Source: Aurantimonas coralicida DSM 14790
Lineage (GTDB): Bacteria; Pseudomonadota; Alphaproteobacteria; Rhizobiales; Rhizobiaceae
DNA: 64,000 nucleotides
Direction of reading: 5' to 3'
Assembly (NCBI RefSeq): GCF_000421645.1
Contig: NZ_ATXK01000009.1
Coordinates: 62,001 to 126,000 of the forward strand
Every line of letters starts with the position of its first letter. Position 1 is the first letter of the stretch. The notes under the pieces were generated by a model. That model searched no databases, was not told the origin of the DNA, and was given only the letters and a program-made list of their open reading frames with translations. Made by a program: the position numbers and the translations under genes. Of this stretch, positions 37,813 to 46,745 are shown piece after piece.

Positions 37813-38901
37813 TCAGTCCGCTCCGCTACCGCGCAGTTCCGTCGCCGGATCGTCCGTGCCGGCCATGCGGGCGGCGAGGGAATCGGGCTCGGCGGGTGCG
37901 CTGGCCGGGCGCGAGGCGATGCGACCACCCTTACCATTTTCAGGAGCCGGGGCCGCCGCAGGCTGGGGCGCTGATGCGGCCGTCTCGCCTGCTTCGGTAC
38001 GCGCAACGGGCCGCGGGATCGCCGCAGGCTTCGGTGCCGCGACATAGGCGGCTGCGACCACGGGCGTGTCGCCGCGTTGCGCTGCGGCCGGTTCACTGGC
38101 CGGCGCAGCGGTCGCGACCTCGGTGGCCGTTGTCGGCGCGGCTGCGGCAGGCCGTGCGGCCTTGGCCGGCGTTGCAGCGGGCTTTTCGGGGGCCGGCGTC
38201 ACGGCGGCGACGAGCGTGCCCATCAGGCCCGGTTCGGATTCGGGCTCGGCGACCGTTCCGGGTGTCCGGCGGCGCTTCGACACTTCGGCCATATGCGCCT
38301 TGACTGCGGAGCAATAGCGCTGGGCCGAGGCGCTCATGCGGGTGGCGCGGTGACCGCCCTTGTACTTCATCGAGGCCTGGCAGACGTCGTGACCGCCCTT
38401 TTCCCAGGCGCCCTTCAGATATTTCATGCCGTAGGTGAGGTTGGTGTCGGCATCGAAGAGAGCGCTGGTCGGGCCGGAAAAGCCCAGCGACCGGGCGGTT
38501 GCCGGCTTGATCTGGCTGAGGCCGTAGACCCCGTTGCCGCGCGCCTTCGGATTGTAGCGGCTTTCCACCCGCACGACCGCATAGGCGAGGGGGGCGGGAA
38601 CGCCGGCCTCGGCGGCATGGCGTTCGATCAGCCTGTCGAGCGAGGCGCTGCCGGAGATGGTGCCGGTCTCGGCGCCTGCCTCCGCCTCCCTGGCGGCGAC
38701 AGCGACATCGGCTTCGGCCGGTGCGTCGGCATCCTCGGCCGCATCTGCCGTTTCCTTGCCGGCGACGGCGATCCCCATGGGTGATCCGCCCGGGCCGTCG
38801 GCGATGCAGCCGGCAAGGGCCGCCAGCGACGCGATCATGCCGAACAATGCGGCCCGTGTGACGCACGCAGAGCCGGCAATGGCGGTCCTCGGCAGTGTCA
38901 T
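37813..38901 (-). CDS. SLT-domain lytic transglycosylase lipoprotein
   Basis: Protein of 362 residues. The N-terminus (residues 1-40) has a lipoprotein signal with lipobox LAALAGC. The SLT domain (about 90-200) shows the catalytic glutamate in VVRVESRYNPKARGNGVYGL, followed by GLSQIKPATARSLGF and the YGMKYLKGAW repeat region. The long C-terminal tail (about 225-362) is Ala/Pro/Thr-rich and probably unstructured. The start at 38901 follows GAGGGA. It is divergent from dapE and convergent with the glycosidase gene. It likely cleaves peptidoglycan glycan strands in the outer-membrane/periplasm space. Confidence 0.87.
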   Translation of the reverse strand: MTLPRTAIAGSACVTRAALFGMIASLAALAGCIADGPGGSPMGIAVAGKETADAAEDADAPAEADVAVAAREAEAGAETGTISGSASLDRLIERHAAEAGVPAPLAYAVVRVESRYNPKARGNGVYGLSQIKPATARSLGFSGPTSALFDADTNLTYGMKYLKGAWEKGGHDVCQASMKYKGGHRATRMSASAQRYCSAVKAHMAEVSKRRRTPGTVAEPESEPGLMGTLVAAVTPAPEKPAATPAKAARPAAAAPTTATEVATAAPASEPAAAQRGDTPVVAAAYVAAPKPAAIPRPVARTEAGETAASAPQPAAAPAPENGKGGRIASRPASAPAEPDSLAARMAGTDDPATELRGSGAD

Positions 38902-39036
38902 GGAAGTTCCCTCGCGCAATGTCCCCTGTGCTGCCTGTCCGTCCGGAAGGCGGCGGAAACGTGGCACGAAGCCGGATCGGGGAAGACGGCCGCAGCTGGT
39001 GGCGTTGCGGCATCATCTGATCTATCCCGGTGGGCC

Positions 39037-40269
39037 ATGACCGACACTGTTTCCTTGCCCGTTTCCGCCGCCCGCAGCGATGATGCGACCGACCCGGTCG
39101 CGATCCTCACGCGGCTGATCCGCTGCCCCTCCGTGACGCCCGCCGAAGGCGGGGCGCTTACCGCTTTGGAAGAGATGCTGGCGCCGCTGGGCTTTGCCGT
39201 CGAACGCCCGGTGTTCTCCGACATCGACACGCCCGACATCGAGAATCTGTTTGCCCGCGCAGGAGCGGCCGGGCCGCATCTGGTCTTTGCCGGACACACG
39301 GACGTGGTGCCGCCGGGCGACGAGAGCGACTGGCGCGAGGGCCCGTTCTCGGCGGCGATCGTCGATGGCGAGCTCTATGGCCGGGGCGCCGTCGACATGA
39401 AGGGCGGCATTGCCGCCTTCGTTGCGGCCTATGCCCGCCATGTGGAGCGGGCCGGGCGCCCGGCCGGGCAGGTCTCGCTGCTGATCACCGGCGATGAGGA
39501 AGGCCCGGCGGTCAACGGCACGGTGAAGCTCCTCGACTGGGCGAGAGCGCGCGGCGAAATCTTCGACGCCTGCATCGTCGGCGAGCCGACCAATCCGGCG
39601 GCGATGGGCGACATGATCAAGATCGGCCGGCGCGGGTCGCTGTCGGCCGAAGTGCGGGTCACCGGCGTTCAGGGCCATGTCGCCTATCCGCATCTGGCCG
39701 ACAATCCGCTGCGCTCCCTCACGGCCATTGCCGAGGCGCTGATGGACGAACCGCTCGACGCGGGATCGGCGGAATTTCCGGCCTCCAATCTGGAGATCAC
39801 CTCCATCGACACGGGCAACAGCTCGGTCAATGTCATTCCGGCACGGGCGCGCCTGTTCTTCAACGTGCGATTCAGCGATCGCTGGACGCCGGACAGCCTC
39901 AAGGACGAACTGACCCGGCGCATCGAGGCGGCGGCCGCTTCGGGCCGGTTCCGGGAGGGCCGGGATGCCGCCAATGTCGAGATCGTCTGGCGGGCACGGC
40001 CCTCGGACTCCTTCCTGACGCGGGACGACGCGTTGACGCAGGCGCTGGCCGGCGCGGTGGAGGCGGTCACCGGCCGCCAGCCGCAATTGTCGACCTCCGG
40101 CGGCACGTCGGACGCCCGGTTCATCAAGGACTTTTGCCCGGTTGTGGAATTCGGGCTTGTCGGCAAGACGATGCACATGTCCAATGAACGGGTGCCCGTC
40201 GAGGATCTCGAGACGCTGACGAGGATCTATGAAACCTTCATCGCCCGCTGGTTTGCCGCCCACGCCTGA
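39037..40269 (+). CDS. dapE: succinyl-diaminopimelate desuccinylase
   Basis: DapE, a di-zinc M20 hydrolase of 410 residues, yields LL-diaminopimelate for lysine and peptidoglycan. Metal ligands sit in FAGHTDVVPPGDESDW (His, Asp), LYGRGAVDMKGGIAAFV (Asp) and ITGDEEGPAVNGT (Glu-Glu), with the dimerisation domain in the middle (GRRGSLSAEVRVTGVQGHVA). The first 15 residues are an extra hydrophilic extension; the family core begins with DPVAILTRLIRCPSVTPAEGG. It overlaps the next gene by 41 bases. Confidence 0.94.
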   Translation: MTDTVSLPVSAARSDDATDPVAILTRLIRCPSVTPAEGGALTALEEMLAPLGFAVERPVFSDIDTPDIENLFARAGAAGPHLVFAGHTDVVPPGDESDWREGPFSAAIVDGELYGRGAVDMKGGIAAFVAAYARHVERAGRPAGQVSLLITGDEEGPAVNGTVKLLDWARARGEIFDACIVGEPTNPAAMGDMIKIGRRGSLSAEVRVTGVQGHVAYPHLADNPLRSLTAIAEALMDEPLDAGSAEFPASNLEITSIDTGNSSVNVIPARARLFFNVRFSDRWTPDSLKDELTRRIEAAAASGRFREGRDAANVEIVWRARPSDSFLTRDDALTQALAGAVEAVTGRQPQLSTSGGTSDARFIKDFCPVVEFGLVGKTMHMSNERVPVEDLETLTRIYETFIARWFAAHA

Positions 40270-40867
40270 TCTGGTGCCGAGTCTCGACCACGTCCTGAAC
40301 TTTTTTTCCGGCGTCGCCCTTCTGATGGCCGGGCGCGCCGAAGGGCTGAAACGCCTCGACCTGTCGGCGGACGGCTTCTGGCAGTCGTTTTCGGCCATGC
40401 TCGTGGCGCTGCCGCCCGTGGCCCTGTCATGGATCGAGTTCGAGACGTCGGCGCCGCGCACCGGCACGGCGGAGGGCTACGGCGCGGTGCCGGTCTATGG
40501 CGCCCATGCGCTGGCCGACTTCCTCGCCTGGACGCTGCCGATCCTGATCCTGATGCTGGTCGCCAAGCGCGTCGGCTATTCGCGCAAGATCGTGCCGCTG
40601 GTGGTGGCGACGAACTGGGGCGGGGCGCTGCTGGCCTGGGTGTTCGCACCCTACTGGCTGCTGATGCTTGCCTTCGGGCCTGGCAATGGCCTGTCGGCGC
40701 TCGGCCTCCTCGTGACCATCGCCTCCATCGCGCTGACGGTGCGGCTGATCTACATGGCCACCGGCAAGGACATGGCCGGGGCGGCGATCATCACCATCGG
40801 CATGATCGTCATCTCGCTGGTCAGCTATGGCGCGGTGATGGATTTGACCGGCATCCGGCTGATCTGA
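40229..40867 (+). CDS. predicted membrane protein of unknown function
   Basis: Protein of 212 residues that I cannot assign to a named function. It has about five hydrophobic helices (near 50-72, 90-114, 119-149, 152-178 and 182-206) and a hydrophilic first 40 residues. The start ATG 40229 has AGGA 5 bases upstream but lies inside dapE, overlapping by 41 bases; GTG 40274 just after dapE is an alternative with no clear site. The tight overlap suggests co-expression with dapE. Yip1-like membrane proteins look similar, but that is a loose resemblance. Confidence 0.78.
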   Translation: MKPSSPAGLPPTPDLVPSLDHVLNFFSGVALLMAGRAEGLKRLDLSADGFWQSFSAMLVALPPVALSWIEFETSAPRTGTAEGYGAVPVYGAHALADFLAWTLPILILMLVAKRVGYSRKIVPLVVATNWGGALLAWVFAPYWLLMLAFGPGNGLSALGLLVTIASIALTVRLIYMATGKDMAGAAIITIGMIVISLVSYGAVMDLTGIRLI

Positions 40868-40874
40868 CGCGCGT

Positions 40875-41654
40875 TCAGCCCGGATAGGGCGGCAGGGTGC
40901 GCTTGGGCGCGGTGCCGTATTCCACCCGGGTCAGATACAGCCCGTCCGGCGGGGCTACCGGGCCGCAGCGCTTGCGGTCGCGGGCTTCCAGCGCGGCGAC
41001 GAGATCCGCCTCGGTCCAGCGGCCTTCGCCGACCAGCTTCAGCGATCCGGCAAAGGAGCGGATCTGGTTGTGCAGGAAGGACTGCGCCATGGCGTGAATG
41101 TGGATCTCCTCGCCCGGGCCGCGGACCACATCCAGCTGCTCCAGCGTGCGGATCGGGTTCTTCGCCTGGCAATGGGCGGAGCGGAACGTATCGAAATCAT
41201 GGGTGCCGACAAGGCGCTGGGCTGCCGCGTGCATGGCATCGACATCGAGCGGCTTCGACACCCACCAGACCCGGCCGATCAGCAGCGCCGGCGGCGCCCG
41301 GCGGTTGAAGATGCGGTAGAGATAGAAGCGCTTGCGGGCCGAGAAGCGAGCGTCGAAATCGTCGGCCACCCGCTCGGCCGAGAGGATCGCGATAGGCGCG
41401 TCGCGCAGATGCGCGTTGAGCGCGTCGCGTACCGTGTCCGGCTCCCAGTCCCGCTGCAGATCGACATGGGCAACCTGGGCGCTCGCATGAACGCCGGCAT
41501 CGGTGCGTCCTGCCGCGAAGAGGGTGGCGGCTTCGCCGGTGAAGCCTGCCACCGCGGTCTCGATCACCTCCTGCGCCGACAAATCGGTCTTCTGACGCTG
41601 CCAGCCGCAATAGGGCTTGCCGTCATATTCGATGGTCAGCTTGAAACGGGGCAT
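40875..41654 (-). CDS. truA: tRNA pseudouridine synthase A
   Basis: TruA makes pseudouridine at positions 38-40 in tRNA anticodon stems. The 259-residue protein has the catalytic aspartate Asp52 in [20 protein letters not shown], the N-terminal [12 protein letters not shown] motif, and the C-terminal [13 protein letters not shown]. The start overlaps the fmt stop by one base (TGATG), so def, fmt and truA form one minus-strand operon, as in many alphaproteobacteria. It converges with the membrane-protein gene across 7 bases. Confidence 0.96.
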   Translation of the reverse strand: MPRFKLTIEYDGKPYCGWQRQKTDLSAQEVIETAVAGFTGEAATLFAAGRTDAGVHASAQVAHVDLQRDWEPDTVRDALNAHLRDAPIAILSAERVADDFDARFSARKRFYLYRIFNRRAPPALLIGRVWWVSKPLDVDAMHAAAQRLVGTHDFDTFRSAHCQAKNPIRTLEQLDVVRGPGEEIHIHAMAQSFLHNQIRSFAGSLKLVGEGRWTEADLVAALEARDRKRCGPVAPPDGLYLTRVEYGTAPKRTLPPYPG

Positions 41655-42613
41655 CAGGCCGCGCCGGCGCGGCCGCCCGCCGGAACCGGCGTTCCCTTCA
41701 GAAGCTCTTCGGCGCTCATGCGGCGTCCGCCGGCGCGCTGCAGTTCGAGGATGCGGATCGCGCCCGTGCCGCAGGCGATCAGCAGCCGGTCGTCGAGAAG
41801 CGTGCCGGGTGCGCCGTCGCGGGTCTCGGCCGCCGCGCGCAGAAACTTCACCCGTTCGGGGGCGCCGCCGAAGCTCATCATCGTCCAGGCGCCGGGGAAG
41901 GGCGAAAAGGCGTTGATTCTGCGGGCAATGCCGGACGCGTCGCCGGTGAAGTCGAGCGCCGCCTCGGCCTTGTCGATCTTGGCGGCATAGATTGGCGCGC
42001 GGCCGGTGCGGGCGGCGATCGAATCCTGGTCCTCGAAGGTCAGGGTGCCGGCTTCGAGCTTGTCGAGCGCCTCGACCATCAGTGTCGCGCAGATCTCCGC
42101 CAGCCTGTCGTGCAGCTCGGCGGTCGTGTCGGTCGCGGCGATCAGGGTTTCGGCGGTCAACGCAACCGGGCCGGTGTCGAGGCCGGCTTCCATTCGCATG
42201 ACCATCATGCCGGTTTCGGCATCGCCCGCCTCGATGGCGCGCTGGATCGGCGCGGCACCGCGCCAGCGCGGGAGCAGCGAGCCGTGGCCGTTGAGACAGC
42301 CCTGGCGGGGCATGTCGAGCACCGCCTGGGGCAGGAGCAGCCCGTAGGCGACCACCACGGCGACGTCGCAGTCGAGGGCGGCGAAGGCCTCGCGATCGGC
42401 CGGGTCCTTGAAATTCAGCGGCGAACGCACGGGCAGGCCGAGCCGTTCGGCCTCGCGCTGAACCGGCGAGGGCGTCAGCGTCAGGCCGCGGCGGCCGGCC
42501 TTGCGCGGCGGCTGGGTGTAGACGGCGGCGATGTCGTGACCGGCCGCCGCCAGGGCGGCGAGCGTCGGCACCGAGAAGGCCGGCGTTCCCATGAAGACGA
42601 CGCGCAGCGCCAT
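41654..42613 (-). CDS. fmt: methionyl-tRNA formyltransferase
   Basis: Fmt formylates Met-tRNA for initiation using 10-formyltetrahydrofolate. The 319-residue protein has [14 protein letters not shown] at the N-terminus and the catalytic signature around [20 protein letters not shown], with the conserved His and the nearby [17 protein letters not shown]. The C-terminal OB-like domain carries [12 protein letters not shown]. It sits 17 bases after def on the same strand. Confidence 0.96.
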   Translation of the reverse strand: MALRVVFMGTPAFSVPTLAALAAAGHDIAAVYTQPPRKAGRRGLTLTPSPVQREAERLGLPVRSPLNFKDPADREAFAALDCDVAVVVAYGLLLPQAVLDMPRQGCLNGHGSLLPRWRGAAPIQRAIEAGDAETGMMVMRMEAGLDTGPVALTAETLIAATDTTAELHDRLAEICATLMVEALDKLEAGTLTFEDQDSIAARTGRAPIYAAKIDKAEAALDFTGDASGIARRINAFSPFPGAWTMMSFGGAPERVKFLRAAAETRDGAPGTLLDDRLLIACGTGAIRILELQRAGGRRMSAEELLKGTPVPAGGRAGAA

Positions 42614-42630
42614 GGTCCCCTCCGCGTCGC

Positions 42631-43143
42631 TCAGGCGGTCCTGCGGGCGGCCTTGGTGAACTTCTTCACTACCATGTCGCGCTTCAGCTTGGAGATGTGG
42701 TCGATGAACAGGACGCCGTTCAGATGGTCCAGCTCGTGCTGTACACAGGTCGCCAGGATGCCGTCAGCGGTTTCCTCGTGCATCTTCCCGTCGAGGCCGA
42801 GATAGCGCACCGTGACCTCGGCCGGCCGTTCGACCTCGGCGTAATAGTCCGGGATCGACAGGCAGCCTTCCTCGTAGACGCTGACCGCGTCGGAGGTCGT
42901 CAGGATCTCCGGATTGAGGAAGATGCGCGGCGCGTTCTCCTCCTCTTCCTTGGAGACGTCGATCACCATCATGCGCAGCGGCTCGCCGATCTGGATGGCG
43001 GCAAGGCCGATGCCGGGGGCGTCGTACATCGTCTCCAGCATGTCGTCGGCGAGGCGACGCACCTGGTCGTCGACCGTTTCGACAGGCTTGGAGGTCTGGC
43101 GCAGAACCGGGTCTGGCAGGATGATGAGGGGCTTGATCGTCAT
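42631..43143 (-). CDS. def: peptide deformylase
   Basis: Def removes the formyl group from new proteins. All three motifs are present in the 170-residue protein: [10 protein letters not shown] (44-53), EEGCLSIP with metal ligand Cys94, and HELDH with His136, Glu137 and His140. It is the first gene of the def-fmt-truA operon. [10 protein letters not shown] differs from the more usual GVGLAAPQIG by having Ile at the Pro position, a small variation. Confidence 0.96.
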   Translation of the reverse strand: MTIKPLIILPDPVLRQTSKPVETVDDQVRRLADDMLETMYDAPGIGLAAIQIGEPLRMMVIDVSKEEEENAPRIFLNPEILTTSDAVSVYEEGCLSIPDYYAEVERPAEVTVRYLGLDGKMHEETADGILATCVQHELDHLNGVLFIDHISKLKRDMVVKKFTKAARRTA

Positions 43144-43308
43144 GGCGTTCAGGTAATGGCTGGCACGAAGCCGGTCAATCTCGGATGAAGGCCCCGGCCG
43201 GCTTTCCGCCGGTCCGGATGATGGCTCCGCCGTCGTCAGGTGGGGCGGGATGGTCTATGTTCGCGTTTTGGTCCCGATTCGTTAAGGGTCGCCCGCTAGA
43301 GTTCGGTC

Positions 43309-44490
43309 ATGGACAGCGCCGCCTTCGCCGCAGCCTTCTCGGCTCCCGTCATCTTTCTCGGCGATCATCCGCTGACGCTGGCCGAAGCGTTGCTGGCAGG
43401 GCTGGCGGCCCTGTTCTTCGTCCTGTGGCGGCGGGCCAGCCGCGCCGCGCGGGAGGCGGGCGATCATGCCGACCGCAGCGACAGCGAGGCGTCGGAGCGG
43501 CTCGACGCGGTGCTGCGCTCCCAGGCCGAGATCACCGGCCGCATGCAGACCATGGCCGAGATCATCGGCTCGCGGCAGGCGGACCTGACCCGCACGCTCG
43601 CCGAACGGCTCGACGGGCTGTCCACCCGCGTCGGCCAGTCGATCCGCGAGACCGGCACGGCCACCAGCGCCTCGCTGACCGCCCTGACCGAACGGCTGGC
43701 GGTGATCGACCGGGCGCAGGGCGAGATCCGCGGGCTTGCCGGCGAGGTCGTCCGCCTGCAGGACATTCTCTCCAACAAGCAGAGCCGTGGCGCCTTCGGC
43801 GAGGGGCGGATGCAGGCGATCGTCGCCGACGCGCTGCCCTCGGCCGCCTATTCCTTCCAGGCGACCCTGTCGAACGGCAAGCGACCGGACTGCCTGATCC
43901 GCATGCCGAACGGCGCTCCGTCGCTGGCGATCGACGCGAAGTTCCCGCTGGAGGCCTTCACCGCCCTGCGCGAGGCCGAGAGCGACGAGGCGCGGACCTT
44001 CGCCGCCAGCCGGATGCGCCGCGACATGGACGTGCATGTGCGGGCCATCGCCGACAAATATCTGATCCCCGGCGAGACCCAGGACACGGCCTTCCTGTTC
44101 GTGCCGTCCGAGGCGGTGTTCGCCGAACTGCACGAGCGTTTCGAGGATATCGTCCAGAAGGCCTACCGGGCGCGGGTGGTGATCGTCTCGCCATCGCTGC
44201 TGCTCCTGTCGATCCAGGTGGTGCAGGCGATTCTCAAGGATGCCCGGATGCGGGCCGAGGCGGGGCGCATCCAGAAGGAGGTCCGGCTTCTGGGCGAGGA
44301 TCTCGTCCGGCTCGACGCCAGGGTGTCGGCGCTGCGCACGCATTTCGGGCAGGCGGGCCGCGACATCGACCAGATCCTGGTGTCGACCGACAAGCTGATG
44401 CGGCGCGGCGAGCGGATCGAGGCGGCCGAACTCGGCGATGACGGAACGGCCGCCGGGCCGGTGACACGCACGGCGCCGGGCGCCGTCTGA
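43309..44490 (+). CDS. rmuC: DNA recombination protein RmuC family
   Basis: RmuC-type protein of 393 residues with an N-terminal membrane segment (LTLAEALLAGLAALFFVLW), a long coiled region (about 50-160) and the nuclease-like core marked by GAFGEGRMQAIVADALP, IDAKFPLEAFTALREAE and the later SPSLLLLSIQVVQAIL. RmuC limits inversions and rearrangements. The start ATG 43309 has no strong ribosome site. It diverges from def across 165 bases. Confidence 0.92.
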   Translation: MDSAAFAAAFSAPVIFLGDHPLTLAEALLAGLAALFFVLWRRASRAAREAGDHADRSDSEASERLDAVLRSQAEITGRMQTMAEIIGSRQADLTRTLAERLDGLSTRVGQSIRETGTATSASLTALTERLAVIDRAQGEIRGLAGEVVRLQDILSNKQSRGAFGEGRMQAIVADALPSAAYSFQATLSNGKRPDCLIRMPNGAPSLAIDAKFPLEAFTALREAESDEARTFAASRMRRDMDVHVRAIADKYLIPGETQDTAFLFVPSEAVFAELHERFEDIVQKAYRARVVIVSPSLLLLSIQVVQAILKDARMRAEAGRIQKEVRLLGEDLVRLDARVSALRTHFGQAGRDIDQILVSTDKLMRRGERIEAAELGDDGTAAGPVTRTAPGAV

Positions 44491-44658
44491 ACGCGATCTG
44501 AAGCCGACAGCAACAGGCCGGATGTCTACTGGCGGAACTTTCGTCAGTCGCAGGAAGAATTGCATTCGCAACCATATTAAGAAAAAGTAAAGGACTCGTG
44601 GATCGATTTCGCGCATCCTACGTTGCTTGTCTGTCACCGGTTGATGATGGGGGATGAC

Positions 44659-46194
44659 ATGCGGCGCTCGGCGCGGGTTTTGATGACGGTACTGGCTCTG
44701 GGCACCATGCCCATGGCGACGCCGTCTTTCGGCGCGCAGGTCTCGCAACTGGCCGTCGCCTACAACGACCAGACCGATCTCGATTTCCGCAAGGGCCTGC
44801 AGATCCGTCTGTCCTGGACCGGCGACTATGCCGGTGCCTTCGACGGCCACATCGCGGCGTCCTCGCTGCGCGCCATCCGCGATTTCCAGGCCCGGCACGG
44901 CATGGTCGCGGACGGCGTCATCGACGAGGCGATGCTGCGTCTCCTGATCCAGAAGTCCGACGGCGCCGAGGCGGCGACCGGCATGGCGCTGATCGACGAT
45001 GCGGTGACCGGCCAGCGCGTGCCGCTGCCGATGCGTCTGGTCGAGGATCTGGGACCGACGGATGTCGGCCATCTGTGGCGCGCCGCCGACAAGACGGTCG
45101 AGATCGAGACCGTCCGCATCGCCGGTACCGGCCAGACCCTGCGCGGCCTGTTCGACGTTCTCAGCACGCCGACCCCTGACCGCAGCGTCGCCAATGCCGA
45201 GTTCGGCGGCGAGTGGTTCACCCTCGACGGCAATGCCGGCGACCATCACTATGTCATGCGCTTCTCGGCAAAAGGCGGCGATCTCCGCGGCTTCTCGGTG
45301 TCCTATGCCAAGGACCGGGCCAAGGTGATGCGGCCCTATGTGGCCGTGGCCGGCAATCTGTTCGAGCCCTTCGCCGGCGAGCCGCAGGCACCCCTGGTCG
45401 CTTCGCGCGAGCCGAACGCCTTCTCGGCGCTGCTGGCTCGCAGCCATACGAACGGTGCCTTCGAATCCCGCTACGCGATGGCCTCGGTCGATCCGAAGCA
45501 GCCGAACCTCTTCGAGATGCCGTCCCCGGCACCCGCCAAGGCCCAGCCGGCGCCTGTTCCCCAGAAGCCGGAATTCGACATGGCCGGCAGCGGCTTCGTC
45601 ATCTCGGAGGATGGCTGGCTCCTGACCAACGCCCATGTGGTGCGGGCCTGCACCAGCGTGCTCGTCGGCGAGCAGCAGGTCGCCACGAAGACGATCCTCG
45701 ATACCGACAACGACCTGGCGCTGGTCAAGGTCGACGGTGTGGTCGGCGAACCGCTGGCGATGTCCGTCACGAAGCCGCGTCTGGGCGAGGACGTCCTGGC
45801 GCTCGGCTATCCGCTGCGTTCGATCCTGGCCGATTCCCTCAACGTGACCCGCGGCAACGTCTCGTCGCTCCTGGGTCTTGCCAATGACGAGCGCTATCTG
45901 CAGATCTCGGCGCCGGTGCAGCCGGGCAATTCCGGCGGCCCCCTCGTCGATCTGGCAGGACGTGTCGTCGGCGTGGTCACCGCCAAGCTGAACGCGGTGG
46001 CGGTCGCCGATGCGACGGGCGATATCCCGCAGTCGATCAATTTCGCCGTCCGCCCCGATGCGGCCGTGGCCTTCCTCGACCGCAACGCCGTCGCCTACAA
46101 GACCGCCGACGCCTCGCTGCCGCTGGAAAGCGTCCCCGACGCCACCGCGGCGGTCAAGGATTCGGTCCTGCCGATCATCTGCGTCGGTCGCTGA
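44659..46194 (+). CDS. exported trypsin-like serine protease with peptidoglycan-binding N-terminus
   Basis: Protein of 511 residues starting at ATG 44659, with GGGGGA 5 bases upstream. It has a signal peptide (VLMTVLALGTMPMATPSFGAQ), then a peptidoglycan-binding-like repeat (SLRAIRDFQARHGMVADGVIDEA), a middle region of about 180 residues that I cannot name, and a C-terminal S1 (trypsin/DegP-like) protease domain. The triad is His326 (LTNAHVV), Asp352 (DNDLALV) and Ser425 (PGNSGGPL). There is no PDZ domain, unlike DegP. It is a single-gene unit ending at a good terminator. It may guard the envelope, but its substrate is unknown. Confidence 0.86.
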   Translation: MRRSARVLMTVLALGTMPMATPSFGAQVSQLAVAYNDQTDLDFRKGLQIRLSWTGDYAGAFDGHIAASSLRAIRDFQARHGMVADGVIDEAMLRLLIQKSDGAEAATGMALIDDAVTGQRVPLPMRLVEDLGPTDVGHLWRAADKTVEIETVRIAGTGQTLRGLFDVLSTPTPDRSVANAEFGGEWFTLDGNAGDHHYVMRFSAKGGDLRGFSVSYAKDRAKVMRPYVAVAGNLFEPFAGEPQAPLVASREPNAFSALLARSHTNGAFESRYAMASVDPKQPNLFEMPSPAPAKAQPAPVPQKPEFDMAGSGFVISEDGWLLTNAHVVRACTSVLVGEQQVATKTILDTDNDLALVKVDGVVGEPLAMSVTKPRLGEDVLALGYPLRSILADSLNVTRGNVSSLLGLANDERYLQISAPVQPGNSGGPLVDLAGRVVGVVTAKLNAVAVADATGDIPQSINFAVRPDAAVAFLDRNAVAYKTADASLPLESVPDATAAVKDSVLPIICVGR

Positions 46195-46225
46195 ATTCGC
46201 GGCCTTTCCCGCGCAGTCCATAAAG

Positions 46226-46263
46226 AAATGCCGTCGCCGGTTCTCTGCCGTCGGCGGCATTTT
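46226..46263 (+). terminator. Rho-independent terminator after the serine protease gene
   Basis: AAATGCCG (46226-46233) pairs with CGGCATTT (46255-46262), extended by further GC pairs on the inside, and is followed by a short T-run. It is 32 bases after the stop codon. Confidence 0.8.
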
Positions 46264-46370
46264 GCGTTGGTGCGTGCTGACCGGCCGTTCCGGAACCCGT
46301 GTCGCGGACGCGGCGTTGCTTCCGCAAGATCACCGGCGCGATGCGCCGTGACCCGGGACAGGAGATTGCA

Positions 46371-46679
46371 ATGACGAAGACCGACACCGACTCGGAGATG
46401 ATGCGCGACCAGCAGGACCGCGACACGCCGCAGCACATGGCCAGGGACGGCGAGAAGCACCCGGCGGAGCGCAGCGATCTCGATGCGCAGAGCAAGGCCG
46501 AGCGCGAGCAGGCGAAGGGCGGCACGGCGCCCAACGGCACCGAACAGATGGAAGCGATCTTCGAGGCCAACCAGAAGGGCCCCAAGAGCGGGAAAGCCGA
46601 ATCCGACCTGATGGCGGATGCGGCGACCGACGGGCAGGCCGGTTTGGCGCGCCCGAACCGGTCGCTTCTCCGCGACTGA
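46371..46679 (+). CDS. small hydrophilic protein of unknown function
   Basis: Protein of 102 residues, strongly charged and without hydrophobic stretches, cysteine, tryptophan or tyrosine, so it is likely disordered. AGGAG lies 6 bases before ATG 46371. The composition (many Asp, Glu, Lys, Gln, Ala) resembles small stress-type proteins, but no family is recognised. It is enclosed between two strong terminators, which makes it a single-gene unit, and the 176-base gap before it should carry its own promoter. Confidence 0.75.
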   Translation: MTKTDTDSEMMRDQQDRDTPQHMARDGEKHPAERSDLDAQSKAEREQAKGGTAPNGTEQMEAIFEANQKGPKSGKAESDLMADAATDGQAGLARPNRSLLRD

Positions 46680-46704
46680 CACCCATGACAGGCGAAGCGC
46701 AGAC

Positions 46705-46736
46705 AGGGCGATCGGATTTCATCCGGTCGCCCTTTT
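46705..46736. terminator. bidirectional terminator between the small protein and HAD genes
   Basis: AGGGCGATCGGAT (46705-46717) pairs with ATCCGGTCGCCCT (46721-46733) with one wobble pair around 3 bases, followed by TTTT. It serves the small protein gene and possibly the converging nucleotidase gene that ends at 46746. Confidence 0.88.
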
Positions 46737-46745
46737 GCATCGCGC

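Noticed and set aside
44534-44560. GGAAC motif resembling an EcfG (general stress) -35 before the serine protease gene
   Set aside because: No matching -10 (CGTT) at 16-17 bases, so it does not meet the consensus.
43282-46260. A 992-codon open frame on the minus strand
   Set aside because: It runs opposite rmuC and the serine protease, both with clear families and motifs. GC-rich third positions leave long antisense frames open; the product has no recognisable domain.
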